Shown: positions 1 through 7,544 of the stretch, piece by piece
Layout: every line of letters starts with the position of its first letter
Numbering within the stretch: position 1 is the stretch's first letter
NCBI GenBank assembly: GCA_027488845.1
Contig: JAIYBC010000050.1
Span: 1 to 64,000, forward strand
Direction of reading: 5' to 3'
DNA length: 64,000 bases
Source: Verrucomicrobiales bacterium
GTDB taxonomy: Bacteria > Verrucomicrobiota > Verrucomicrobiia > Limisphaerales > UBA9464
Notes under the pieces: model-generated
Told to the model about the DNA's origin: nothing
The model's database searches: none
What the model saw: only the letters and a program-made list of their open reading frames with translations
Position numbers and translations under genes: made by a program

Positions 1-84
1 AGTGGTCAGTGGTCAGTGGTCAGTGGTCAGTGGTCAGTGGTCAGTGGTCAGTGGTCAGTGGTCAGTGGTCAGTGGTCAGTGGTC
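1..84. repeat. Tandem heptamer array, 12 x AGTGGTC
   Basis: Twelve perfect, contiguous copies of the 7-mer AGTGGTC run from the window edge to base 84, so the array may be longer outside. Because 7 is not a multiple of 3, the plus strand reads as an open 7-residue repeat (V-V-S-G-Q-W-S) in every frame, while the minus strand has a TGA every 21 bases. The resulting ORF has no other protein-like property and I do not call it a gene. The array lies downstream of exbD. Confidence 0.95.
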
Positions 85-174
85 CATCTTGAGTGCCAAG
101 CCTGGAGTCAAGCCTTCTGCAAAAAGCCGGCGAATCGAAGGCCCCGCCTGCTGTCTACCGGCGGGGAACTGCGG

Positions 175-223
175 ACAACTGACGACAAACCACCGACGAC
201 GGAAAACTGACGACGGACAACAA
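175..223. repeat. Degenerate heptamer array, opposite sense to the first
   Basis: Seven consecutive heptamers read ACAACTG, ACGACAA, ACCACCG, ACGACGG, AAAACTG, ACGACGG, ACAACAA. They resemble diverged copies of ACCACTG, a rotation of the reverse complement of the AGTGGTC unit at 1-84. The two arrays therefore look like an imperfect inverted pair around 85-174, which itself contains nothing recognisable. The array ends just before the exbD stop codon. Confidence 0.6.
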
Positions 224-230
224 CCCTGTT

Positions 231-656
231 TCACCGGCTACCCGCGGTGCGGGTGAACGCCCGGACGTTCTGGATCTTGGCCTGCTTGGCGAAGTCCATG
301 ACCTTGACCACGTCGCGCCAGCTCGCCTCCTCGTCGGCGCGGAGCACGAGCTTCATCTTGGGGTCCGCGGCTGCGGCGGCCTTGAGCTCGCCGAAGAGCT
401 TGTCCGCGGTGACCGCGCGGTTGCCCACGAAGAACTGCGGCTGTGTGTTGGCGATCGTGACGACGACCGGCGGCTTCTCGTTCGACGCCCCGGCCTTCGG
501 CGCCTCGCCGGTCTCGGGCAGCTTCAGTGCGACCGACGGCGTGTTCTTGAAGTTGGTCGTCACCATCAGGAACACGAGCAGGACGATGAGGACGTCGATC
601 AGCGAGATGATGATGATGGCCGGGGCGGCGCGCCGGCGGCGGGGCATGAACTTCAT
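231..656 (-). CDS. exbD: ExbD/TolR family biopolymer transport protein
   Basis: 141 residues, the usual size for ExbD. A short basic N-terminus is followed by one membrane helix (about residues 13-34, rich in I/L/V with the conserved Asp after I-S-L-I) and a periplasmic domain. ExbD works with ExbB as the proton-driven stator that energises TonB. The start ATG overlaps the exbB stop as ATGA, so translation is probably coupled, and a TonB-like gene lies just upstream. A second in-frame ATG three codons on is an alternative start. TolR is the main alternative, but the absence of tolA, tolB and pal and the presence of a TonB-like protein favour ExbD. Confidence 0.9.
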   Translation of the reverse strand: MKFMPRRRRAAPAIIIISLIDVLIVLLVFLMVTTNFKNTPSVALKLPETGEAPKAGASNEKPPVVVTIANTQPQFFVGNRAVTADKLFGELKAAAAADPKMKLVLRADEEASWRDVVKVMDFAKQAKIQNVRAFTRTAGSR

Positions 657-1276
657 GGCCGCGGGGAGGGTTCGGAGGATTCCTCGCGTCGGCCGAGGTA
701 GTGGCGGCGGAGCAGGGCGTCGCAGACGCTTTCGAGGTCCAGGCCGAGCAGTTCGACCTGCTTGTTGAAGAAGCTCCAGGCGGCGAGCGTGGGCATGGCG
801 ACGATCAGGCCGATGACCGTCTTGTAGAGGGCGATCGACATGCCGCGGGCGATGAAGGCGTTGTCGGCCTGGACGTTCTTCCCGAAGTCGCCGAGCAGCG
901 GGATGATGCCGTAGATGGTGCCGACCAGACCGAGCAGCGGTGCGATGCCGACGACGATCTCGAGCACGACGAGTCCGCGTTCGAGTCCGGCGATCTCCTG
1001 CCGCGCCCGGACCTCAAGGGCGGCGACGTTCTCGGCCCGGGACCACGGGAGATGGTCGAGCACCGAGGTGATCAGGCGTCCGAGGGGCGACGGATTGGCG
1101 AGGCAGGCGTTGCGGAGACGTTCGGCGTCGCCGTCGGCGAGGGCGTCGAGCAGGGCGCGGGGCATCACGCGGGACCGTCGCAGGGCCCAGCCGCGTTCGA
1201 GGATGAAGGTGAGGGAGGCGAGGGAGAGGCCCACGAGGAGCCAGACGAAGGGACCGCCGTCGATCAGTGCGCGCAT
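653..1276 (-). CDS. exbB: ExbB/TolQ/MotA-family proton channel protein
   Basis: 207 residues with three predicted membrane helices: near residues 8-28, about 100-125 (a Gly/Leu-rich segment containing G-L-V-G-T-I-Y-G-I) and about 145-170. The G-x-x-G-T-x-x-G signature before the cytoplasmic loop is typical of the ExbB/TolQ/MotA proton-channel family. With ExbD it should form the inner-membrane motor for TonB. It sits 45 bp after the TonB-like gene and its stop overlaps the exbD start. The C-terminal tail is short, charged and Pro-rich. Confidence 0.92.
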   Translation of the reverse strand: MRALIDGGPFVWLLVGLSLASLTFILERGWALRRSRVMPRALLDALADGDAERLRNACLANPSPLGRLITSVLDHLPWSRAENVAALEVRARQEIAGLERGLVVLEIVVGIAPLLGLVGTIYGIIPLLGDFGKNVQADNAFIARGMSIALYKTVIGLIVAMPTLAAWSFFNKQVELLGLDLESVCDALLRRHYLGRREESSEPSPRP

Positions 1277-1321
1277 GGTGGAATCGGGTGCGGCGCGCCC
1301 CGGGGTGCGCCGCGGATCGGA

Positions 1322-2398
1322 TCAGTAGTAGGTGAAGGTGAAGGTGATCTCCCTCGGATCGAGGGCCTGGGCCCGAAGGACGGAGGGCCAGCGTCCGAAG
1401 GGCGACGCGCCCATCAGGGCGGCTTCGCAGGTGAATCCGAGCGTCTCGCCGACGTCGGACTGGAGTGTCTGGAGCTGGGAGATCGTCCCGTCGCCATGGA
1501 GGTTGAACCGGAGGACCACCTTGCCGGTGCGTTCGAGCGAGAAGCGGCGTTCCTCGAGCATCGCCCACCAGCGTTCCTGGACGGCGGCGACCATGCGGAG
1601 GTCGTAGTCCCCAAACGGGGAACTCTTCACGTCGAACGACGGCGAGACGCTGATCCGCGGCGAGCCGCCTTCCTTCATCATCTTCTCACCGAGGACGATC
1701 CCCTTCTGTTCGCGGGCCTCGGCGAGGCGCTTGATCGGCTTGCGACGCGGGGCGCCGGACTCGCGGGCCTCGACCGCCTTCTGTTCGTCCTGGACCTTCT
1801 CGACCGCGGCGTTGGGCTTCGCCGAGGCCATCTGCATCTCGCCGGATTCCTTGGGTCCGCCGGCCGGGATGGGCTGCTTCTGCGCCTGTTCCTTCTGGGG
1901 CGAAGGCGTTTCCCGGGCGGTTTCCTTGTCCGGCGGCGCGGGCTTCTCCTGGGCCTGGGGTTGGGCGGGGCGAACGGTGTCGAAGGTCTTGGCGACGTTC
2001 TTCTGGGTTCCGGTGACCTGCGGATCCGGGAGGTTCCGGTCGGACGGAACCGGTTGGCCGGAGCGGGTGTTCGCACTGGAGTAGAACCGGGCGTCCTTCG
2101 GTTCGGTCTGCACCGCGTTGGCGGGATCGACCTCGATGAACTCGAGGGGGATCTCCTGCCAGCCGGGCTCCTCGGGTTTCGTGGCCACGAGCGCCGCCGG
2201 GGGAGCGCTGGGAGCGACCAGTTCCTTGGCCCATTCCGGCGCAGTCTGCGGACTGCGTGCGACCCACACCTCCAACACGGTGTAGGTGAACGCCGCGAGC
2301 AGATGCAGCAGCAGGGAAACCCCCAGCGCCCAAAGCAGCGGGCGGGGGTTCTTCGGCCGGTGGTCCGGTGTCGGGAAGGTGGGCAAGGCGCTTGGCAT
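1322..2398 (-). CDS. TonB-like energy transducer
   Basis: 358 residues with TonB architecture. A short cytoplasmic N-terminus leads into one membrane helix (about 21-45), then a long Pro/Glu/Lys/Gln-rich periplasmic linker (about 90-240), then a compact C-terminal domain (about 265-358) beginning near the motif Y-D-L-R-M-V-A-A-V-Q-E-R-W. The last part resembles the TonB/TolA C-terminal fold that contacts outer-membrane receptors. I chose the ATG at 2398 because the open frame further upstream overlaps the methyltransferase gene and has no protein character before this Met. The exbB and exbD genes follow directly. I do not give a symbol because TonB-like paralogues are common in this group. 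Confidence 0.8.
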   Translation of the reverse strand: MPSALPTFPTPDHRPKNPRPLLWALGVSLLLHLLAAFTYTVLEVWVARSPQTAPEWAKELVAPSAPPAALVATKPEEPGWQEIPLEFIEVDPANAVQTEPKDARFYSSANTRSGQPVPSDRNLPDPQVTGTQKNVAKTFDTVRPAQPQAQEKPAPPDKETARETPSPQKEQAQKQPIPAGGPKESGEMQMASAKPNAAVEKVQDEQKAVEARESGAPRRKPIKRLAEAREQKGIVLGEKMMKEGGSPRISVSPSFDVKSSPFGDYDLRMVAAVQERWWAMLEERRFSLERTGKVVLRFNLHGDGTISQLQTLQSDVGETLGFTCEAALMGASPFGRWPSVLRAQALDPREITFTFTYY

Positions 2399-2451
2399 CC
2401 TGCTTCGGGCGCGAAAACTGGAGCACGACCGGGCGTGCGGCAACGGCAAGT

Positions 2452-3564
2452 TCAAGCCGTTCGCGCCTGCTCCAGCGTCCGGAAGGCGCGTCCCAGATGC
2501 TGCGGATGGGTCAGCGTCTGGAAGGCGCGGACGCGTGCGGCATCCCATCCGCCGAACCGATCCGGCGCGGCCAGGGACTCCTGCATCACCCCCACCAGGA
2601 AACCGGACTGCGCCCCGTCGTGGAGGGTGCTCAGCCCCGCCGCCTCGCCGGCGCGCCGCACCGCCGCGAAATCCACGTGGGCCGTGAGGTCCACCTCGCC
2701 GGCATCCGCGAGCGGATCCTCGACATGACGATGCTTCCGGTACCCGCGCAGGGTGCCGTCGGGCCGGGTCGGGTCCGGAAGGGAGGCGTCGGCGTGGCCG
2801 TAGTCGCAGGTGAGGAGGCGGCCTTCCTCGACGGCTTCGGCGGCGCGGGACCACCAGAGGGCCGCCGCGGGACACCGTTCGCGGGCGAAGCCGTCGGGAA
2901 GCACCGCGGCCAAGGCCGGTTCCGGGATCCAGTCTTCCGGCGCCGGATCCGGCAGGTCCACCCAGTGGAACCCGCGGGTTCCGACGGCGACACCCTGCTT
3001 GGTCCAACGTCCGGCGGCCGAGCGCCAGCGCCAGCGTTCCACGGGGAAGGCGTCGAGCAGTTCGTTGCAGACCAGGACGCCGCGGAACCGGCGAGGCAGT
3101 GCGTCGCTCCAGCGGATGCGGTCCGCGAACGGTACGAGGCGGGACTCCTGCCACCGGCGTCGGATCGGCGATGGCTCAACGATGCGTGCGGTGACGAGGC
3201 CGGAAAGCGTCGGCGAAAATCGGTCGAAGGCACCCAGGAGATCCGCGGTCAGCCGTCCGTCATGGGCGCCGGCCTCCACGATCTCCACCGGTCCGGTCCG
3301 CACGAGGGATTCGAGGGTTGGCAGCAGGTGGAAGGCGAGCAGTTCGCCGAAGAGCGGACCGACCGAGACGCTGGTGTAGAAGTCGCCCTTCTTGCCGACG
3401 TTGTCCGGGGTGCGTTCGTAGTAGCCTAGGCCCGGTTCGTAGAGGGCGAGCCCCATGAACCGCTCGAACGGGATGGCGCCTCCCGCCTCCACGATGGCGG
3501 CCTCGATCCGGCGGTGGAGTTCGGTTTGGACTCCCGGGTCCGAAGGGGTCTCCGAAGGATTCAT
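2452..3564 (-). CDS. MidA/NDUFAF7-like SAM-dependent methyltransferase
   Basis: 370 residues, close to the usual MidA (COG1565) length. It shows the family hallmarks: Y-E-P-G-L-G-Y-Y at 42-49, G-D-F-Y-T-S followed by G-P-L-F-G-E at 60-74, and a SAM-binding loop E-A-G-A-H-D-G at 97-103 where many relatives have E-x-G-x-G-x-G. In mitochondria the homologue NDUFAF7 methylates an arginine of complex I; the bacterial substrate is unclear. The start ATG overlaps the stop of the PhoD gene as ATGA, and the TonB set follows after 53 bp. No biochemical link between the methyltransferase and TonB transport is evident from the sequence. Confidence 0.85.
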   Translation of the reverse strand: MNPSETPSDPGVQTELHRRIEAAIVEAGGAIPFERFMGLALYEPGLGYYERTPDNVGKKGDFYTSVSVGPLFGELLAFHLLPTLESLVRTGPVEIVEAGAHDGRLTADLLGAFDRFSPTLSGLVTARIVEPSPIRRRWQESRLVPFADRIRWSDALPRRFRGVLVCNELLDAFPVERWRWRSAAGRWTKQGVAVGTRGFHWVDLPDPAPEDWIPEPALAAVLPDGFARERCPAAALWWSRAAEAVEEGRLLTCDYGHADASLPDPTRPDGTLRGYRKHRHVEDPLADAGEVDLTAHVDFAAVRRAGEAAGLSTLHDGAQSGFLVGVMQESLAAPDRFGGWDAARVRAFQTLTHPQHLGRAFRTLEQARTA

Positions 3565-5102
3565 GCCTCGGCGGGCGGCAGTTCAATCTGCCAGAGCCGG
3601 TCGCCGTCCCGGTTGAAGTGGGTGACCTTCGCGGCCCGGGTCTTCGCGCTGATCTCGACGGTGCCGAAGAACTGCTGGGTGGACCATGGTCCAGAGGGTT
3701 TCTCCCCGGGTTTGCGGGACGAGAACCGGACCTCGGGTCCGAAGGTGTCGTCGAGCGTCCCGGGACCGAACGCCCCGGCGTGCAGCGGCCCGCTGACGAA
3801 TTCCCAGAAGCCGTCGAACTCCGTGAAACGGGCCTTGGCCGGATCGTAGTAGTGGGAGGCGGCGTAGTGGACGTCGGCGGTGAGCCAAAGGACGTTGCGG
3901 ACGCGGTGCGCCTGGAGATGGCGGAGGAGGTTGGCCACTTCCAGTTCGCGGCCCAGCGGGATGCCGTCGCCGTTGGCGAACGCCTCGAAGGCGGTGGCTC
4001 CGTCGCGCACCAGAAGGCCCAGGGGCATGTCCGAACAGACGATCTTCCAGGTGGCGGTGCTCGCAGCCATCGATTCCTTCAGCCAGGCGAGTTGGGCGGC
4101 GCCGAGGAACGCGGTCTCCGGCCCGGAAACCACCTGGCGGTTCCCGGAGTTCGGTCCGCGGAAACTCCGCAGGTCGAGGAAGAACAGTTCGCAGAGCGGC
4201 CCGCGGCGGATGCGGCGGTGGATCCGTTGGTCCGGGTGGCTGCGGACCGGCTGGTATTCGAGGAACGCCTGCTTGGAACGTCGGGCGAGGAGGTCGATGC
4301 CGCGGACGGTGTAGCCCGAAGAGGTGTCGAGGCGCTGGCCCGGGTACCAGTTGTTCAACACCTCGTGGTCGTCCCATTGGGCGAACACCGGCACCGAGGC
4401 GTTCATCCGACGCACATGGGTGTCGAGAAGGTTGTATCGGTGATTGCCCCGGAAATCCGCGAGCGTTTCGGCGACGCGGGATTTCTCCTCGGTGACGAGG
4501 TTCCTCCAGCTCGATCCGTCGGGCAGCTTCAGTTCGGCGGGAATGGGCACATCGGCGTAGATCGTGTCGCCGCTGTGGACGAGGAAGTCGGGAGCCTGCC
4601 GCAGGATGGCGTCGTAGGTGCGCAGGCCTCCCCGCGCGGTGTCGATGCCCCAGCCCTGTCCGCAGGTGTCCCCGGACCAGGCGAAGCGGACGTCCTGCGC
4701 CCTGCCGCGTGCGGCGGTGACCAGGGAACCTTCCGTCCACGGACCCAGGCCGCCCTGGCGATCCTCGAAGGCGATCCGGTAGTGGATGCGGCGGCCGGGC
4801 GGGAGGTCGCGGAGGAGGAGCTTGGCGGTGAAGTCGGACGAAGCCGCGGCCACCGGGCCGTTTCGGCGGAGAGGAGAGGAGAAGGAAGCCGACTCGGACC
4901 ATTCCACGAGCATCCGCGACTCGCGATCCGCGCGGGCCCACAGGACCGCCTCGGAGTCGGTGACATCCCCGCTGGCGACACCGTGGGAGACCTGGGGCCG
5001 GGCACCCTCGAGGACGGTGGGCGCGCCCCGCAACCAGGTGGGCGAAGAAGCGGCGAAGCCCGCGAGGGCCTTCCCGAAGGTGCGTCGATGGATGGGCCTC
5101 AT
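3561..5102 (-). CDS. PhoD-family alkaline phosphatase/phosphodiesterase, Tat-exported
   Basis: 513 residues. The N-terminus H-R-R-T-F-G-K followed by a hydrophobic stretch fits a twin-arginine signal. PhoD metal-site motifs are present: H-G-V-A-S-G-D-V at 40-47, G-D-T-C-G-Q-G-W-G at 144-152, H-S-G-D-T-I-Y-A-D at 176-184, W-D-D-H-E at 243-247 and T-A-D-V-H-Y-A near residue 410. Family members release phosphate from phosphomono- or diesters outside the cytoplasm. It heads the operon that continues with the MidA-like gene and the TonB/ExbB/ExbD set, which fits scavenging of phosphate-containing compounds, though that link is inference. Confidence 0.9.
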   Translation of the reverse strand: MRPIHRRTFGKALAGFAASSPTWLRGAPTVLEGARPQVSHGVASGDVTDSEAVLWARADRESRMLVEWSESASFSSPLRRNGPVAAASSDFTAKLLLRDLPPGRRIHYRIAFEDRQGGLGPWTEGSLVTAARGRAQDVRFAWSGDTCGQGWGIDTARGGLRTYDAILRQAPDFLVHSGDTIYADVPIPAELKLPDGSSWRNLVTEEKSRVAETLADFRGNHRYNLLDTHVRRMNASVPVFAQWDDHEVLNNWYPGQRLDTSSGYTVRGIDLLARRSKQAFLEYQPVRSHPDQRIHRRIRRGPLCELFFLDLRSFRGPNSGNRQVVSGPETAFLGAAQLAWLKESMAASTATWKIVCSDMPLGLLVRDGATAFEAFANGDGIPLGRELEVANLLRHLQAHRVRNVLWLTADVHYAASHYYDPAKARFTEFDGFWEFVSGPLHAGAFGPGTLDDTFGPEVRFSSRKPGEKPSGPWSTQQFFGTVEISAKTRAAKVTHFNRDGDRLWQIELPPAEA

Positions 5103-5280
5103 CTTGGTTCGAGGGGTTGGAAGACGGGGGTACAGAGTCAGATCGCGTTAGAGGGAACGGATGCGGACCTGAAGCAAGGGTGCCAAGGCGCCCACGGAAA
5201 GCCGGATCCAAGGCTGAAACGGCCGACACCGGTTGGCAGGCGGATCCCCCGTAGCCAAACCGGTGATGCCATTCCGGTAG

Positions 5281-5308
5281 CTTCGCGGCTTGGCGGCTTG
5301 GCGTGAGG
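5281..5308. repeat. Octamer-period intergenic repeat
   Basis: An 8-bp-period sequence built on CTT(C/G)GCGG ends in GCGTGAGG. The same ending and period recur at 58793-58820, and the opposite strand form occurs at 58638-58657. It lies in the 247-bp gap between the PhoD gene and the DUF4149-like gene, where I see no gene. Confidence 0.5.
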
Positions 5309-5349
5309 GTCCCATTGCATGAGTTCGGTTGGATTCCGCATCGGGGCTG

Positions 5350-5835
5350 CTAGGCCGTCCGGCGTGGCCCGCGGGCGAGGACGACCAGGTGTGCAAGCGA
5401 CCCGACCAAGACCACGAGGTTGCCCACCTGGGAGACGCCGTGCCATTTCCCGAACTCCTTGCCCAGGCGCTCCTTTTCCTCCGGCGCGGTGGAGGCGGCG
5501 TAGCGCTGGCGGTTGAGTCCGACGAGCTTGGGTTGGATCCAGGAGCCGCCCAAGGCGACGATCCCGAGCAGTCCCAGCAGGGCGATGAGATGGCGGCAGC
5601 GGAAGGAGCGGACCCGGGCGAAGAGCAGTCCCGCGGCGAGTGCGGCGCAGGCCAGCTGCAGGACGAAGTACTTGGCGAGGACGGACTGGGCGATGAGGCC
5701 GGCGTTCTGGCGTCCCACGAGTTCGGTGACCGTCGGCGAGAAGAAGTTGGGACCGACCACCGCGGTCAGGAAGAGGCCGGCGCCGAACCAGAGGCCGGCG
5801 TTGACCACCGAGACGATCCGCAAGGGGGCTTCCAT
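5350..5835 (-). CDS. DUF4149/TMEM205-like four-helix membrane protein
   Basis: 161 residues from the ATG at 5835. A GGAG about ten bases upstream supports this start over an in-frame TTG at 5853. The sequence has four hydrophobic segments: about residues 8-30, 49-70, 79-100 and 133-155. The N-terminal pattern of a small-residue helix ending in G-P-N-F-F, the central loop G-S-W-I-Q-P-K-L and the W-H-G-V-S before the last helix resemble DUF4149 proteins. Their function is not established. The gene stands alone between two intergenic stretches without other genes. Confidence 0.65.
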   Translation of the reverse strand: MEAPLRIVSVVNAGLWFGAGLFLTAVVGPNFFSPTVTELVGRQNAGLIAQSVLAKYFVLQLACAALAAGLLFARVRSFRCRHLIALLGLLGIVALGGSWIQPKLVGLNRQRYAASTAPEEKERLGKEFGKWHGVSQVGNLVVLVGSLAHLVVLARGPRRTA

Positions 5836-6041
5836 GGGGCGAGGATTCTCCAAGACGGTCCCGGGGCAAGCCCGGTTTGGTCACGATCCGGAGCGGAGAA
5901 GACCATGGGGCCCAATCGCCTCGGCGTTCGCGGACTGGTCCTCAGGCGAACCCGCGGGAAATCGAACCGGGTGCGGTGCCCAAAGCCACAACGGTCCGGA
6001 CCGGCCGGTGTTGCCGATTCCGCCGAAACGCCGCCGCGGGG

Positions 6042-7436
6042 TCAGCGGGCGAGGTTCGCGAGCAGACGGTTGTGGATGTCGCCGAATCCGCCGTTGCTGA
6101 ACACGCAGACCACGTCGCCTTCCTTGGCCCCGGCGGAAACATGGTTGAGGATGGCCTCCACCGAGGGGAGGTAGGCCGCGGGCTTGCCCGTCAGGCGCAG
6201 GTCCTGCATCAGCTTCTCCGGATTCAGGCGTTCCCCGGGAGGCAGCTGCTCGAGGCGCGCCACCTCGGCGACGACGATCAGGTCGGCCCGTTCGAGGGCG
6301 TCGACCAACTCGGCCTGGAAGACGTTGCGTCGGGTGGTGTTGGAGCGCGGCTCGAAGACCGCCCAGAGGCGGCGGCCCGGGAACTTGACCCGGAGGGCGC
6401 GGATGGTCTCGCGGATGGCGGTGGGGTGGTGGCCGAAGTCGTCGACGACGGTGACGCCCCGGGCTTCACCGCGGACCTCCATGCGGCGGCGGACGCTGAG
6501 GAAGGAGTCGAAGGCCTTCTGGATGACGGGGTCGGGCAGTCCGCAATGCCGTGCGCAGGCGGCGACGGCCAGGGCGTTGCGGACATTGAGTTCGCCGACG
6601 AGCGGAACGCGGAAGCGGGTTCCGCCGAGTTCGAACTCCGAGGCGTCGTCCTTGAGCACGATGCCGCCCGCGCGGATGTCGTTGTCGGCGCCGAGCCCGA
6701 ACCGCTTCACCGGGCAATGCCGGATGCCGAGCAGCGGCTGGAGTGCCGCCTCGTCGCCGTTGGCGAGCAGCAGGCCGTTGCGGGGGATCAGGTGGATGAA
6801 CCGCCGGAAGCTGAGCTGGATGTCGGCGAGGGTGGGGAAGATGTCCGCGTGGTCGAACTCGAGGTTGTTGACGATCGCGACCTCGGGCAGGTAGTGGACG
6901 AACTTGGAGCGCTTGTCGAAGAAGGCGGTGTCGTATTCGTCGCCCTCGATGATGAACCACTCGGACTCGGTGAACCGGGCGCCCTGGCCGAGGTTGCGCG
7001 GGATGCCGCCGATCAGGAACGAGGGATTCAGGCCGGCCGACTCGAAGACCCAGGCGAGGAGCGATGTGGTGGTGGTCTTGCCGTGGGTTCCGGTCACCAC
7101 GAGGGAACGTTTCCCGCGGATGAAGAACTCCTTCAGCAGCTCGGGCAGCGAGCAGTAGCGCAGCTTGCGTTCCAGCGTGGCCTCCGCCTCGGGGTTGCCG
7201 CGGGAGATCGCGTTGCCGATGACGACCAAGTCGGGCTTGTGGGCCAGGTTGGATTCCGCGTAGCCGGCCATGACCGGGATCTGGCGGTCGGCCAGGAAGG
7301 TGGACATCGGCGGATAGATGACGTCCTGGTCGGAGCCGGTGACGCGGAAACCGCGTTCCTGCATGGCGACGGCGGCGCTGGCCATGGCGGTGCCGCCGAT
7401 GCCGACGAAATGGACGCTGCGGATATCCCGGAACAC
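6042..7436 (-). CDS. mpl: UDP-N-acetylmuramate:L-Ala-gamma-D-Glu-meso-DAP ligase
   Basis: 464 residues (E. coli Mpl has 457). Mur-ligase features are clear: G-I-G-G-T near residue 12, the ATP-binding G-T-H-G-K-T-T at 116-122, and later N-N-L-E-F-D-H-A-D. The Y-P-P-M-S-T motif at 41-46 is the signature that separates Mpl from MurC. The enzyme reattaches the recycled murein tripeptide to UDP-MurNAc in the cytoplasm. I chose the GTG at 7436 because it places the Rossmann strand at the proper distance from the N-terminus. The upstream frame is open but has no protein character, and no strong ribosome-binding site marks the start. The gene is divergent from the giant secreted cassette, 108 bp away. 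Confidence 0.9.
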   Translation of the reverse strand: MFRDIRSVHFVGIGGTAMASAAVAMQERGFRVTGSDQDVIYPPMSTFLADRQIPVMAGYAESNLAHKPDLVVIGNAISRGNPEAEATLERKLRYCSLPELLKEFFIRGKRSLVVTGTHGKTTTTSLLAWVFESAGLNPSFLIGGIPRNLGQGARFTESEWFIIEGDEYDTAFFDKRSKFVHYLPEVAIVNNLEFDHADIFPTLADIQLSFRRFIHLIPRNGLLLANGDEAALQPLLGIRHCPVKRFGLGADNDIRAGGIVLKDDASEFELGGTRFRVPLVGELNVRNALAVAACARHCGLPDPVIQKAFDSFLSVRRRMEVRGEARGVTVVDDFGHHPTAIRETIRALRVKFPGRRLWAVFEPRSNTTRRNVFQAELVDALERADLIVVAEVARLEQLPPGERLNPEKLMQDLRLTGKPAAYLPSVEAILNHVSAGAKEGDVVCVFSNGGFGDIHNRLLANLAR

Positions 7437-7544
7437 AGGCCCCGACGTTAGGAAGGTCCTTGCCGGAGCCCAAGCGCCAAACGGCGTCGAAATATTTACA
7501 GCCCACCCCTGTAACAGCCTCCGGAAGGGTGCGTCAGGGCCGTT

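Noticed and set aside
1-84. CRISPR array
   Set aside because: Units are 7 bp with no spacers and no cas genes nearby.
2-256. Plus-strand frame encoding repeated V-V-S-G-Q-W-S
   Set aside because: It is a by-product of a 7-bp DNA repeat open in all plus frames; no start signal and no conserved domain.
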